Origin: Endomicrobium sp.
GTDB lineage: Bacteria > Elusimicrobiota > Endomicrobiia > Endomicrobiales > Endomicrobiaceae
NCBI GenBank assembly: GCA_031289585.1
Contig: JAITPF010000038.1
Location: forward strand, 1 to 33,313
Direction of reading: 5' to 3'
Length of the DNA stretch: 33,313 bases
Part shown: piece by piece, positions 1 to 9,400 of the stretch
Numbering within the stretch: the first letter of the stretch is position 1
Layout of the letters: the number at the start of each line of letters is the position of its first letter
Made by a program: the position numbers and the translations under genes
Notes under the pieces: generated by a model
Seen by the model: the letters and a program-made list of their open reading frames with translations, nothing else
Told to the model about the DNA's origin: nothing
The model's database searches: none

Positions 1-125
1 TGATGATGGGAGACAATAGAGATTTTTCTTTTGATTCGCGCTTTTGGGGACCATTGCCTGATAAGTATATAAAGGGTAAGTCCTTATTTCTGTACTGGCC
101 AATTATACGTTGGAAAATATTATAA
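1..125 (+). CDS. lepB: Signal peptidase I, C-terminal end (5' truncated by window)
   Basis: The frame with codons at 3, 6, 9 and onward is open from the window edge to TAA at 123-125. It reads [15 protein letters not shown] followed by [16 protein letters not shown]. This is the box E region of type I signal peptidases (GDNRxxSxDSRxxG, then a G-K-x-x-F-x-Y-W tail), the inner-membrane serine protease that removes signal peptides from exported proteins. The catalytic Ser and Lys lie upstream of the window and cannot be checked. The protein ends shortly after the tail, as family members normally do, so the 3' end looks intact. The hairpin at 392-435 may end its transcript. The motif is characteristic, so I am confident despite only about 40 residues. 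Confidence 0.88.
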   Translation, partial: MMGDNRDFSFDSRFWGPLPDKYIKGKSLFLYWPIIRWKIL

Positions 126-354
126 AAATTGGTTTTGCAAATATGGCGGTGTTGTCTTTTGTTTCGTCCAGATTTAGTAGTGATTGTATTGTGTTCGTTA
201 TTTTCTTACTTCCTACCCGCAATGGCATGCGATGAGTGGTGTTTCTATAATTGTACATAGTAGAGGAGGACATCTCACCCTCTGTAATCTTCAATGCGGC
301 TGCGCTAACTAGGGTAGAAACAACACAAGCACTTTGAGCAATCTTGTTAGCTTT
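103..354 (-). other. Unidentified open frame, possibly a decayed gene
   Basis: On the minus strand one frame stays open for about 80 codons, from just after a TAA at 355-357 to a stop at 103-105. The only conventional starts are TTG (292-294) and internal ATGs. The product would be Ser/Thr-rich and matches no family I recognise. No convincing ribosome binding site was seen, and the frame overlaps the lepB stop. It may be a gene remnant or chance. Otherwise 126-391 holds nothing I can name. Confidence 0.15.
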
Positions 355-391
355 TTAAAAGACACAATTTAGGCGATTTTAAAGTAGATAT

Positions 392-435
392 AATCTAGAG
401 GGAATGAATAAAAGCTTACTCGTTCCCTCTAGATT
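392..435 (+). terminator. Long inverted repeat, probable transcription terminator
   Basis: Arms at 392-406 (AATCTAGAGGGAATG) and 421-435 are complementary over 15 bp with one G.U pair, enclosing a 14-nt loop. The right arm is followed by GTTGGGTTTTTG, a modest T-run, which favours termination of plus-strand transcripts such as lepB. The stem would also form on the minus strand, so it could serve convergent transcripts including the PHP gene. Bases 436-581 hold no gene, only a possible degenerate element end at about 559-578. Confidence 0.55.
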
Positions 436-581
436 GTTGGGTTTTTGAAAAAGATATTAGGCTTATTTTTTAACAGACATTTGTTTATGGAAAGATTACT
501 AAATAATATTAATCTATCTTTTTCTTATTGCTAGTTTCAGAACAATACCATTGTTTTTGCCATATTAGAGTAGACCTGACT

Positions 582-1430
582 TTAAATCTTCAGTTTATTC
601 TTTAAGCTTTCCACAACAGAGTAAGGCACTTTTACCTTTCCCATAACTGGAGGTTCTTCTTTATATGGACCATGGCAGTCCGAACCACCAGTTACAAGAA
701 GATTAAACTCTTCAGCAAGACTCAAAAATCTTTTTACTGCACTTTCCGGATGTTTTATATGCCAAGCCTCAATACCCATAAGTCCATCTTTCACAAGAGA
801 TTCAAATACACTTTTATCATTATAGTAAATATAGTATGGGTGCGCTATAACAGGCACTCCACCAACACTTAAAATAAGGTTTATTGCTTCTTTTGCCGAT
901 ACTGAATATTTAGGAACATAAGCAGGCTTATCATAAGCTAAATATCGTTGAAACGCTTCTTGAATACTTCCAACAAGTCCTTCTTCAAACAAAGCTTTTG
1001 CAAAATGTAATCTACCTATAGATTTATTTTCAGCATTTTTTACAAAATCCTTACTTTTTAACTCAGCACCGTTTTTTTTAAGCTTTTCAAGTATTTTTAT
1101 AGCTCTTTGATGCCTTGCTTTTTTTAAAACAACTAAAGCATTTTTTAGTTTTTCAGATTTATAATCTATATAATACCCCAAAACATGCATCTCGCTCTTT
1201 TGAGAATCCAATATAACTTCAGACGACAATTCAATTCCAGGAATAACTTCAATCCCTGTTTTTAATGCGATTTCTAAAGCTTCATCAATTCCATCAACAG
1301 AATCGTGGTCCGTTATACTTATTGTCGCAAGTTGTATTTTAGACGCATATTCTACTGCTTCTTGTGGAGTAAATACCCCATCAGAATAATTGGTATGGAT
1401 GTGCATATCAACATATAAGTTATTACCCAT
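582..1430 (-). CDS. PHP-domain phosphoesterase (TrpH/YciV-like)
   Basis: This is a metal-dependent phosphoesterase of the PHP superfamily, of the subgroup that includes E. coli YciV/TrpH (RNase AM, nucleoside 3',5'-bisphosphatase). The N-terminus has the first PHP motif DMHIHTNYSDG (His10 and His12), followed by ITDHDS, IPGIELS, VIAHPYYIY and a C-terminal GGSDCHG. All metal-ligand motifs appear present. Length is 282 aa, normal for the subgroup. I start at ATG 1428-1430, with GGAG eight bases upstream; an in-frame TTG directly before it is less likely. The ATG overlaps the TGA of a PhoH/PIN remnant (TGATG), so translation may be coupled to it. The exact substrate is not decided by the sequence. 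Confidence 0.85.
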   Translation of the reverse strand: MGNNLYVDMHIHTNYSDGVFTPQEAVEYASKIQLATISITDHDSVDGIDEALEIALKTGIEVIPGIELSSEVILDSQKSEMHVLGYYIDYKSEKLKNALVVLKKARHQRAIKILEKLKKNGAELKSKDFVKNAENKSIGRLHFAKALFEEGLVGSIQEAFQRYLAYDKPAYVPKYSVSAKEAINLILSVGGVPVIAHPYYIYYNDKSVFESLVKDGLMGIEAWHIKHPESAVKRFLSLAEEFNLLVTGGSDCHGPYKEEPPVMGKVKVPYSVVESLKNKLKI

Positions 1431-1543
1431 CAAAGAAGCTCCAAAGGCAAAACTACAAGAATAACTACTTTGTTATCTTGGAAGGGAAAAATTATGTCTG
1501 GATCTTGCAGCAAAACATTTGTGCCAAGAAAGAATGTTTTCAT
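1430..1543 (-). pseudogene. N-terminal remnant of a PIN-PhoH (YlaK-type) ATPase/nuclease gene
   Basis: A 37-codon frame begins at ATG 1541-1543 and ends in TGA 1430-1432. It reads MKTFFLGTNVLLQDPDI then IFPFQDNKVVI. That matches the start of PIN-PhoH fusion proteins (pattern M-K-x-F-V-L-D-T-N-V-L-L-H-D-P, then E/Q-D-N-x-V-V-I). The first catalytic aspartate of the PIN domain is Gly7 here, and the rest of the roughly 440-residue gene is gone. An AAGGAG ribosome site lies about 10 bases upstream and the minus -10 box (1576-1581) is in place. The fragment is therefore probably still expressed as the leader ORF of the PHP gene. The homology is read by eye from a short stretch but is distinctive. 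Confidence 0.65.
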
Positions 1544-1575
1544 AGCATCTTTCGCTCCTTTATCTTTTAGACATC

Positions 1576-1581
1576 ATTATA
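1576..1581 (-). promoter_or_regulatory. -10 box of the PhoH-remnant/PHP transcript
   Basis: Minus strand reads TATAAT here, 33 bases before the remnant's ATG. No good -35 hexamer is at the usual distance. On the plus strand the overlapping TATACT (1578-1583) could serve the divergent pabBC gene, so the two transcripts may share or compete for this site. Confidence 0.4.
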
Positions 1582-1607
1582 CTAAAATTTTATATACTTT
1601 ATGCACA

Positions 1608-3238
1608 ATGCTAGTTTATGATAATAAATTATTCTCAAATCCTGTAAAAATAATACAGGCTTTTAATGATGTTGAATTTATTAATGCTTTTTGTGAAATT
1701 GAAAAATATAAGAAAAACCATTTCTTGCTTGGATACATAAAATATGAATCAAAAGATATATTTTATGGGAAAAAGAAAGTAAGTGCACTACCGCTTTTAT
1801 ATTTTGAAGCTTTCAAAAAATTCAAAGATTTCAATCCTCACATTAATACTCAATACACGCTTAATGTATATCCATCTATAAGTTTTGACGATTATCTTGC
1901 AGATATAAAAACAATTAAAACTGAAATTGCAGAAGGTAATACTTATGAAGTCAATTACACATTTGATTTTAATGTAGAATTCAACGGAGATGAATTTGAA
2001 CTATATAAATATCTTTTGCAAAAACAAAACACACCATACACTGCATTTATAAAAAATAAATTCGATACATTATTATCTTTCTCGCCAGAACTATTTTTTA
2101 CCGTTGAAAATAACCATATAATAACAAAACCCATGAAAGGAACTATCAAGCGCGGAGCAAACGAAAAAGAAGATAAAGAAAATATTAAATTCTTAAAAAG
2201 TGACATCAAAAACTTATCAGAAAACATTATGATAGTTGATTTATTGAGAAATGATCTTGGCAAAATTGCAAAAATAGGAACAGTCAAAGCAACAAATTTA
2301 TTTAATATTGAAACGCATCCTACATTACATCAAATGACGTCACAAATAGAAGCAGATTTAAAAGAAAATACTTCCCTTTTAGATATTTTAAAAGCATTGT
2401 TTCCAAGCGGTTCTATAACAGTCGCCCCCAAAATAAGTACAATGAATATTATAGATCGCATAGAAAAAGGTAAGAGAAATATTTACTGTGGAGCAATAGG
2501 ATTTATAACACCAAAGAAATATATATTCAGTGTTCCTATAAGAATTTTACAAAAATCAATCGATGATAAAAATTTTAAATACAGAGCTGGAAGTGCAATT
2601 ACCTGGGATTCTAATATACAAGACGAGTGGATGGAAGCAATAACAAAGGCTAAATTTTTAAATACGAATTTTCAAATCATTGAAACTATGAGAATTAAAA
2701 ATAAAAAAGTTTTATTTATAGATCAGCATCTTACAAGAATGCATAATTCTGCAAAGAATTACGGATTTTCTTTTGACAAAAACAGTGTAAAAGTTAATAC
2801 TAATAATGATGGAATTGTAAGAATACTTTTAGATAAAACAGGAAAAATAAACATTGAATATAAAAAAATAAAAGGAGATAAAACAAATAAAATAAGAATT
2901 TCCTCTATCGTAGTTAACAGCAACAGCGAATTCTTATATCATAAAACGACTTACAGACCTTATTACAACACAAATTACGATGAATATTATGATGAAATAT
3001 TTTTTAATGAAAAAGACGAATTGACAGAAGGTAGTAGAACAAATATTTGCTCGAAATTAACAATAAGTTATATACACCTACGTTAAAATCAGGGCTTTTA
3101 AATGGCATCTTACGACAAAAGCTTATCGATGAAAACAAATGCGTTGAAAAGATTATGCAAAAAAAAGATTTATATGAAGCAGATAATATATATTGTATAA
3201 ATTCTGTAAGAGGAATAAAAAAAGTAGAGCTGATATGA
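1608..3238 (+). pseudogene. pabB: Aminodeoxychorismate synthase component I / lyase fusion (PabB-PabC), frameshifted
   Basis: The first ~340 codons are a chorismate-binding domain with the PabB-type lysine motif PMKGTIKRG, NIMIVDLLRNDLG and PTLHQMTS. The following ~200 codons are a class IV PLP fold (aminodeoxychorismate lyase) with its PLP lysine in FLYHKTTYR and TEGSRTNI. Such fusions make p-aminobenzoate for folate. The frame set by ATG 1608 breaks at about 3045-3048. Restoring one T in the run ATTTG joins TNI to LEINNKLYT in the next frame, which ends at 3236-3238, giving about 543 residues. GSITGAPK is GSITVAPK here (Gly to Val). Open sequence back to 1470 overlaps the divergent PhoH remnant and lacks homology, so I reject that longer start. 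Either the gene is decaying or one base was lost in sequencing. Confidence 0.82.
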
Positions 3239-3309
3239 TTTTAATAGTTCTGCTTCATCGACTTTGTCGTTCCGCAATTGACGAGGTTTATAATAACATA
3301 AAGACAAAA

Positions 3310-4890
3310 TTATTTGTTTTTTAGTGCGGTATTTATTAGACCTTTAAAAAGTGGATGCGCTTTCATTGGCCTTGAAGCAAATTCTGGATGAAACTGCACG
3401 CCTATAAAAAATGGATGCGTTTTTATTTCTACAATTTCAGGAAGTACTCTCTTGTGGTATGCACTTACTGAAAGCCCCACTTTTTCCAGTACTTTTATAA
3501 ACTCAGGATTCATTTCATACCTATGTCTATGTCTCTCCTCAATTTCCGTAGATTTATATAATTTATGCGCTAATGTATTTTTCTTAATTTCAGATTTATA
3601 GTTTCCAAGCCTCATTGTACCGCCCCTGTATTTGATATTTTTCTGTTCGTCAAGAATTTTTATTACAGGGTACTTTGTATTTTCATCAAACTCTGTAGAG
3701 TTTGCTCCTTCAAGTTTTGCTAAATTCCTTGATGACTCTATAACAATACATTGCATTCCCAAACATATACCAAGAAATGGAATTTTATTTCTTCTTGCAT
3801 AAGTTATTGTCTTTATTTTACCTTCTATACCTCTATTACCAAACCCACCAGGAACCAAAATAGCATCATAATTCTTTAATTTCTCAACCAAATTTTTATC
3901 TTCAGCTCCAAGATAATGTACTTCTGCCCTTGTATTTAATTCTGCCGCAGCAATATTTAAAGATTCATCAATGGACTTATAGGCATCTTTTAAATCTGCA
4001 TATTTACCTACAACAGCAATTTTAACTTTTTTGTCAAATTTGCTTATAGACTTTATTTTTGTAAACCACGTTTTATCAAATTTCTTTTTGGGTTTTATAT
4101 TAAGTTTTTCTATTATTAGAGAATCAACATTTTGTTCATACAACGCTTCTGGAATATAGTAAATCGATGGAGCGTCTAATGCCTCAACAACACACTCTTC
4201 TTTTACATTGCAAAAAAGTGATATTTTCCTCTTTAACGATTCGTCAAGTGCATGTTCAGTTCTACATATTATCATATCAGGAGAAATACCTATTTCTCTC
4301 AATTTATTAACTGAATGCTGTGTAGGTTTTGTTTTTAACTCGTGAGCGCCTGCAATATATGGAACAAGTGTAACATGAATACTAAAAATATCTTCTTTTT
4401 TATTTTCAAGTTGAAATTGTCTTGCAGCTTCCATAAAAGGGAGTCCTTCAATATCTCCTACAGTTCCTCCTATTTCAATTATAGAAATATCACAGTCAGC
4501 CTTTAAAGCTACAAAACGTCTTTTTATTTCGTCTGTAATATGAGGTATAACCTGAACTGTAGCTCCGTCATAATCTCCTCTTCTTTCTCTATTGATTACA
4601 GTTTGGTAAATATCGCCAGCAGTATTCGTATTGGCTTTACTTGTGTAAACATCCAAAAACCTTTCATAAGTTCCCAAATCTAAATCTGATTCTGCCCCGT
4701 CCGTTGTAACAAAAACTTCACCATGTTGGTAAGGGTTCATAGTTCCCGGATCTACATTTATATAAGGATCAAACTTTATCATATTAACTTTAAAGCCGTG
4801 AAGTTGCAGAAGTTTGCCTATACTCGCCCCTGAAATGCCTTTGCCTAAAGAACTTACAACTCCACCGGTAATAAAAATATACTTTGTCAT
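3310..4890 (-). CDS. pyrG: CTP synthase
   Basis: Converts UTP to CTP using ATP and glutamine in the cytoplasm, the last step of pyrimidine nucleotide synthesis. The N-terminal amidoligase domain has the signature GGVVSSLGKGI (residues 9-19), the magnesium site DPYINVDPG and the region RRGDYDGATVQVIPH. The C-terminal class I glutaminase has GGFGNRG, the nucleophile Cys376 in GICLGMQ, and His501/Glu503 in QFHPEF. At 526 aa it is full length. Its ATG directly abuts the purF stop with no spacer, and an AAGGA site lies inside the end of purF. The two are therefore likely co-translated in a carB-purF-pyrG array. Confidence 0.97.
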   Translation of the reverse strand: MTKYIFITGGVVSSLGKGISGASIGKLLQLHGFKVNMIKFDPYINVDPGTMNPYQHGEVFVTTDGAESDLDLGTYERFLDVYTSKANTNTAGDIYQTVINRERRGDYDGATVQVIPHITDEIKRRFVALKADCDISIIEIGGTVGDIEGLPFMEAARQFQLENKKEDIFSIHVTLVPYIAGAHELKTKPTQHSVNKLREIGISPDMIICRTEHALDESLKRKISLFCNVKEECVVEALDAPSIYYIPEALYEQNVDSLIIEKLNIKPKKKFDKTWFTKIKSISKFDKKVKIAVVGKYADLKDAYKSIDESLNIAAAELNTRAEVHYLGAEDKNLVEKLKNYDAILVPGGFGNRGIEGKIKTITYARRNKIPFLGICLGMQCIVIESSRNLAKLEGANSTEFDENTKYPVIKILDEQKNIKYRGGTMRLGNYKSEIKKNTLAHKLYKSTEIEERHRHRYEMNPEFIKVLEKVGLSVSAYHKRVLPEIVEIKTHPFFIGVQFHPEFASRPMKAHPLFKGLINTALKNK

Positions 4891-6270
4891 TTAACAATCT
4901 TCCTTATACGTATTCTTTGAAATTTTTGTAGGATATTTTCCAGTAAAACACGCAGCGCAGAAAACATCGTCTTTTTTACTACTAAAAGAACAAGCTTTAA
5001 CAAGATTGTCTAAAGTTAAAAAAGTTAAACTATCGACACTCAAATATTTTCTCATTTCTTCAATTGAATTATTTGCAGCTATTAAATGTTCTTTACTTGG
5101 GGTATCAATTCCATAGTAACAGGAGCTGATTATAGGTGGACAAGATAATGCAAAGTGTATTTTCTTTACACCAACCTCTTTTAAAATGTTTATCAACCTT
5201 TTTGAAGTTGTCCCTCTTACTATTGAATCATCAATAAGCACTATTTCTTTACCATATACAACTTCTTTTATCGGGCGAAGTTTAAGACTTGCAGTTAAAT
5301 CTCTTAAAGTTTGTGACGGTTTTATAAAAGATCTTCCAACATAATGATTTCTAACAAAACCATTTTCAAAAAGTATATTTGATGCCCTTGAAAATCCCAA
5401 TGCTGCAAAATAACCAGTATCAGGAACAGGCATAACAATATCAGCTTTTATATTTTTCATTTGTTGTGCAAGATATTCGCCCATTTTTACTCTTGCTTCT
5501 TTTACTGTTTGTCCAAACACTATACTGTCAGATCTGGAGAAATAGACCTGTTCAAAAATACAAGTGTTTTGTTTTTTTGGTTTTTTATATAGAAAAGATT
5601 TTTTAATTCGACCATTTTCTATCATTATAATCTCACCAGGCTTTATGTCTCTTATATATTTACCACCAATAACTTCAACTGCAGAACTTTCTGAAGATAT
5701 TATATAGGAGTTAGCTATTTTTCCTAAAACTAAAGGTCTAAAACCATTTTCATCTCTTGCACCTATAAGAGTTCTATCTTTAAGTATTACAAGAGAAAAA
5801 GCTCCTTCAAGCTTACGCATTGAATTTGCAACTATATTTGCAAGACTGCCCTTGGACATAGCTATAAGATGAAGCAATATTTCTGTATCTGAAGTATGGT
5901 TAAAAATTGCGCCTTTTTTTAAAAGCATTTCTTTTATTTGAGGAAAATTTGTTATGTTTCCATTATGTGCTACGGAAATGTTTCCATGAATACAGTTTAT
6001 CTGAAAAGGTTGGGCATTTATCAAAGAACTCTTTGAAGAAGTTGTATAACGAACGTGACCTATAGCTGCAGTACCTGGAAGTTTATTCAATAAAATTTCA
6101 TCATTGAAAATTCTTGAAACAAGTCCCATAGATTTAAAAGTTTTCATTTTTTCTTTGCCACTTACTGTTATACCCGCAGATTCTTCACCTCTATGCTGTA
6201 AAGTAAGAAGCCCCGCAGAAGCTAAAACGGAAGCATTTTCATTATTTTCAACACCAATTATTCCACACAT
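4891..6270 (-). CDS. purF: Amidophosphoribosyltransferase
   Basis: Catalyses the committed step of purine synthesis, PRPP plus glutamine to 5-phosphoribosylamine. The start MCGIIGV puts the Ntn nucleophile at Cys2 with no propeptide. The PRTase half shows VPDTGYFAALG, NHYVGRSFI and the PRPP loop EIVLIDDSIVRGTT. Cysteines in NTCIFEQVYFSR, LSCPPIISSCYYGID and the C-terminal FCAACFTGKYP match the Bacillus-type enzymes that carry a 4Fe-4S cluster. Length is 459 aa, normal. GAGG upstream of ATG 6268-6270 is a plausible ribosome site. Its stop abuts pyrG. The 170-bp leader between it and carB carries a 22-bp palindrome. Confidence 0.96.
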   Translation of the reverse strand: MCGIIGVENNENASVLASAGLLTLQHRGEESAGITVSGKEKMKTFKSMGLVSRIFNDEILLNKLPGTAAIGHVRYTTSSKSSLINAQPFQINCIHGNISVAHNGNITNFPQIKEMLLKKGAIFNHTSDTEILLHLIAMSKGSLANIVANSMRKLEGAFSLVILKDRTLIGARDENGFRPLVLGKIANSYIISSESSAVEVIGGKYIRDIKPGEIIMIENGRIKKSFLYKKPKKQNTCIFEQVYFSRSDSIVFGQTVKEARVKMGEYLAQQMKNIKADIVMPVPDTGYFAALGFSRASNILFENGFVRNHYVGRSFIKPSQTLRDLTASLKLRPIKEVVYGKEIVLIDDSIVRGTTSKRLINILKEVGVKKIHFALSCPPIISSCYYGIDTPSKEHLIAANNSIEEMRKYLSVDSLTFLTLDNLVKACSFSSKKDDVFCAACFTGKYPTKISKNTYKEDC

Positions 6271-6313
6271 AAATAAATTGCCTCTTTACAAAAAAATAAA
6301 AAATATGCTCCCC

Positions 6314-6335
6314 ATGTGTGCTTATAAGCACACAT
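6314..6335 (-). promoter_or_regulatory. Perfect 22-bp palindrome in the purF leader (operator or terminator stem)
   Basis: ATGTGTGCTT-AT-AAGCACACAT reads identically on both strands. In minus-strand RNA it can form an 8-10 bp stem. A T-rich stretch (ATTTTTTATTTTTTT) follows about eight bases later, just before the purF ribosome site. It could be a weak terminator for carB, a leader attenuator, or a dimeric repressor operator. Confidence 0.45.
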
Positions 6336-6382
6336 AGTGAACTACTTAAAATATAACTTTAACATTAAAAACTAAAGATAAC

Positions 6383-6405
6383 TAGAGTCTATTCATAACT
6401 TAATA
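6383..6405 (+). repeat. Solo end of the TAGAGTCTG inverted-repeat element
   Basis: TAGAGTCTATTCATAACTTA with a following ATA resembles the terminal repeat of the long elements at 18774, 23383 and 25547. It lies 35 bp beyond the carB stop codon. No second end is visible nearby, so this is probably a deletion relic. Confidence 0.5.
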
Positions 6406-6439
6406 TTCCATTCAATGTGGAAATCAAGAATGAATGATA

Positions 6440-9400
6440 TTATAAATTAATACAATTTTCAATATTCTGTAGTTCATCGTATGAATCATACGCTCTCAAA
6501 TAAGACATCACTTTTTCCAAATTAGTTAAAATAGAACATCCGCATTTGACTGCCGTTTTCCTTATTTCAGAATTATTATGCAGTTCATCAACACTTAAAT
6601 TTTTGTTTATATTTATTACAAAATCCACTTTTCCATCAACTATAATGTCAACTGCACGCGGATTTCGATTCCAGTGGACTGTATTAACTTTATAACCTCT
6701 ATCTTCAAGATATTTCGCAGTTCCTTTGGTTGCATAAACTGGAACATCTAATTTATAAAGATTATCCACTACTTCCATAAACTTAACTTTATCTTTTTCT
6801 CTTCCTGTGCTTAAAAGAACTCCCTTTTTAGGTTTTCTTATCTGAGTTGCTTCCATTGACAAAAGCATTGCGTGATCAAACTTTTCACCCAAACAGCCCA
6901 CTTCACCTGTAGAAGCCATTTCTACACCTACAACAGGATCTGCTCCATCTAATCTTTGAAAGCTAAACATTGAAGCTTTCACTCCTACATAAGGTATCTC
7001 GCTTTCATCTATTAAAATCTTTTTTACTTTCTCGTTATTCATCACTTTACATGCAAGCTCAGCAAGATTTACATCTGCAACTTTGGAAATGAATGGAAAC
7101 GATCTCGAAGCTCTTGCATTACATTCAATAACTTTAACATCATTATCTTTAGCTATAAATTGTACATTAAAAGGACCGTTTAAATTAAGACCTTTCACTG
7201 TCTTTCTTACTATATCTTTTATAACGTTTACTGTGTGAACATATATTTTCTGCGATGGAAACACCATTGTAGCATCACCGCTGTGAACTCCTGCATTTTC
7301 AATATGTTCGCTTATGAGCGAAAGTATTACTTCGCCATTTTTCGCAACTCCATCACATTCAATTTCTTTCGCATCAAGAATAAATTTTGAGATAACAACA
7401 GGGAAATCGGCTGAAATATCTTTTGTAAGAGATAAATAATAATCCAAACTTTGTTTATCATTTGCAACGTTCATAAGAGTTCCTGAAAGCACAAAACTTG
7501 GACGAATCAAAACAGGAAACCCGACTTTTTTTATAAAATTTTCTATATCAGCAATAGAAACAGCAGAAGTCCATTCCGGCTGATCTATACCTAGTTTATC
7601 AAGCAAGCTTGAAAATTTTTCTCTGTCTTCAGCTTCATCAACGCTCTTGTGGCTATGTCCTAAAATATTTACCTTTGCTTCGCTTAAAGGCTGAATTAAA
7701 TTATTAGGATTTTGTCCCCCCATACACGCAATTACGCCTTTAGGATTTTCAATATCTATAATATCCAATACTCTTTCAAATGAAAGTTCTTCAAAGTAAA
7801 GTCTGTCTGAAGCGCTATAGTCTGTCGAGACTGTTTCTGGATTGCAGTTAATAATAACACTGTCGTTTTTCTTATTTTTAAAATAACTGCTTGTCATTAC
7901 TGAACACCAATCAAATTCCAAGCTACTTCCTATACGATAGCTTCCACTTCCAAGAGTTATAATACTCTTTTCATTTTTCTTTGGAAATACATCACTGTGT
8001 ATCCCATCATAAGTGAGATACAAATAATTAGACTTTGTAGGATATTCTGATGACGTCGTATCTATCTGTTTTACAACAGGTAAAATTCTAAGTTTCTTTC
8101 TCAATTTTCTCATACCGAAAGACAAAGTTCTTATTTGCTTTATACTCAGTTTTACTTTACTGTTTAAACATGCCAAGAGATATATCTTTGTAAGCTGAAA
8201 ATCAGAAAAACCTCTTGACTTTAAACGCTGCAAATGATCTTTTGGGATTTGTTTATAAGTATTATATATTTCCTGAGCTGTAAAATTATCTTTCTTATCT
8301 CTTTGTTTAAAGAAATTAAGCAATTCTATCTCGACATTTGCAAGATATAAAATGTGCGACAGAAACCAATAATCTATTTTTGTCTTTTCATATACGTATT
8401 CAAGAGTTTTTCCTCTCTTAAATGTTTCATAAATTGCAAAAACTCTTAAATTTGTTGGCAACAAAAGCTCTTTTTCAAGTTCTTCATCAGAAGCATTGCT
8501 CAAAACATTTGCTGTTATGCCATCTTCATTTTCGTTAACCATTCTCAAAGCTTTTTGCAAAACTTCGCAGAAATTTCTTCCTATAGCCATAACTTCACCG
8601 ACAGATTTCATCTGTGTACCAAGATTTTTTGAAACTCCGCTAAATTTGCTTAAATCCCAACGTGGAACTTTTAAAGTAACATAATCAAGCGACGGTTCAT
8701 AAAATGCCGAAGTAGTACCCGTGACAGGATTTTTAAGTTCAAGCAAATCAAATCCTATAACTATTTTTGCAGCTATATATGCAATAGGATATCCTGTAGC
8801 TTTGCTTGCCAAAGCGCTTGAACGCGATAACCTTGCATTAATTTCAATTACATAAAAACCATAATCTTTTGGATTCAAAGCATATTGCACATTACATTCT
8901 CCGACAATACCTACATTTTGTGCAATTTTAATTGCCGTATCTCTTAACATATTGTTTTCAGTATTATTTATTGTTTGGCACGGAGCAATTACTATAGAAT
9001 CTCCAGTATGTATTCCCATAGGGTCAAAATTTTCCATATTACATATTGTTATAGTATTTCCTGTTTTATCGCGCATAACTTCATATTCTATTTCTTTCCA
9101 ACCGTGTAAAGATTTTTCAATCAACACCTGTGGAGAACTCATAAACGCTGCCTGCGTAAGTTCTTTGAGTTCTGCGGCAGTCCTTGCAAGACCGCTGCCA
9201 AGTCCGCCAAGAGCGAATGCAGACCTTGTTATAACAGGGTAGCCTATTTGTTCTGCAGTTTTTAACGCTTTCTCTACAGTTGAAACAGCGTGACTTTTTG
9301 CTATAGGGGCATTTATTGACTTCATTTTTTGAGCAAAAAGCTCTCTGTCTTCCGATAATTCAAGCGCGTTAACCTGCGTTCCCAAAACCTTTACATTGTA

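Noticed and set aside
1470-1607. N-terminal extension of the PabB frame from ATG 1470
   Set aside because: It overlaps the divergent PhoH remnant and its promoter, has no PabB homology, and alignment of the family start favours ATG 1608.
8952-9242. 96-codon plus-strand frame inside carB
   Set aside because: It is a shadow of carB coding sequence with no ribosome site or recognisable domain.
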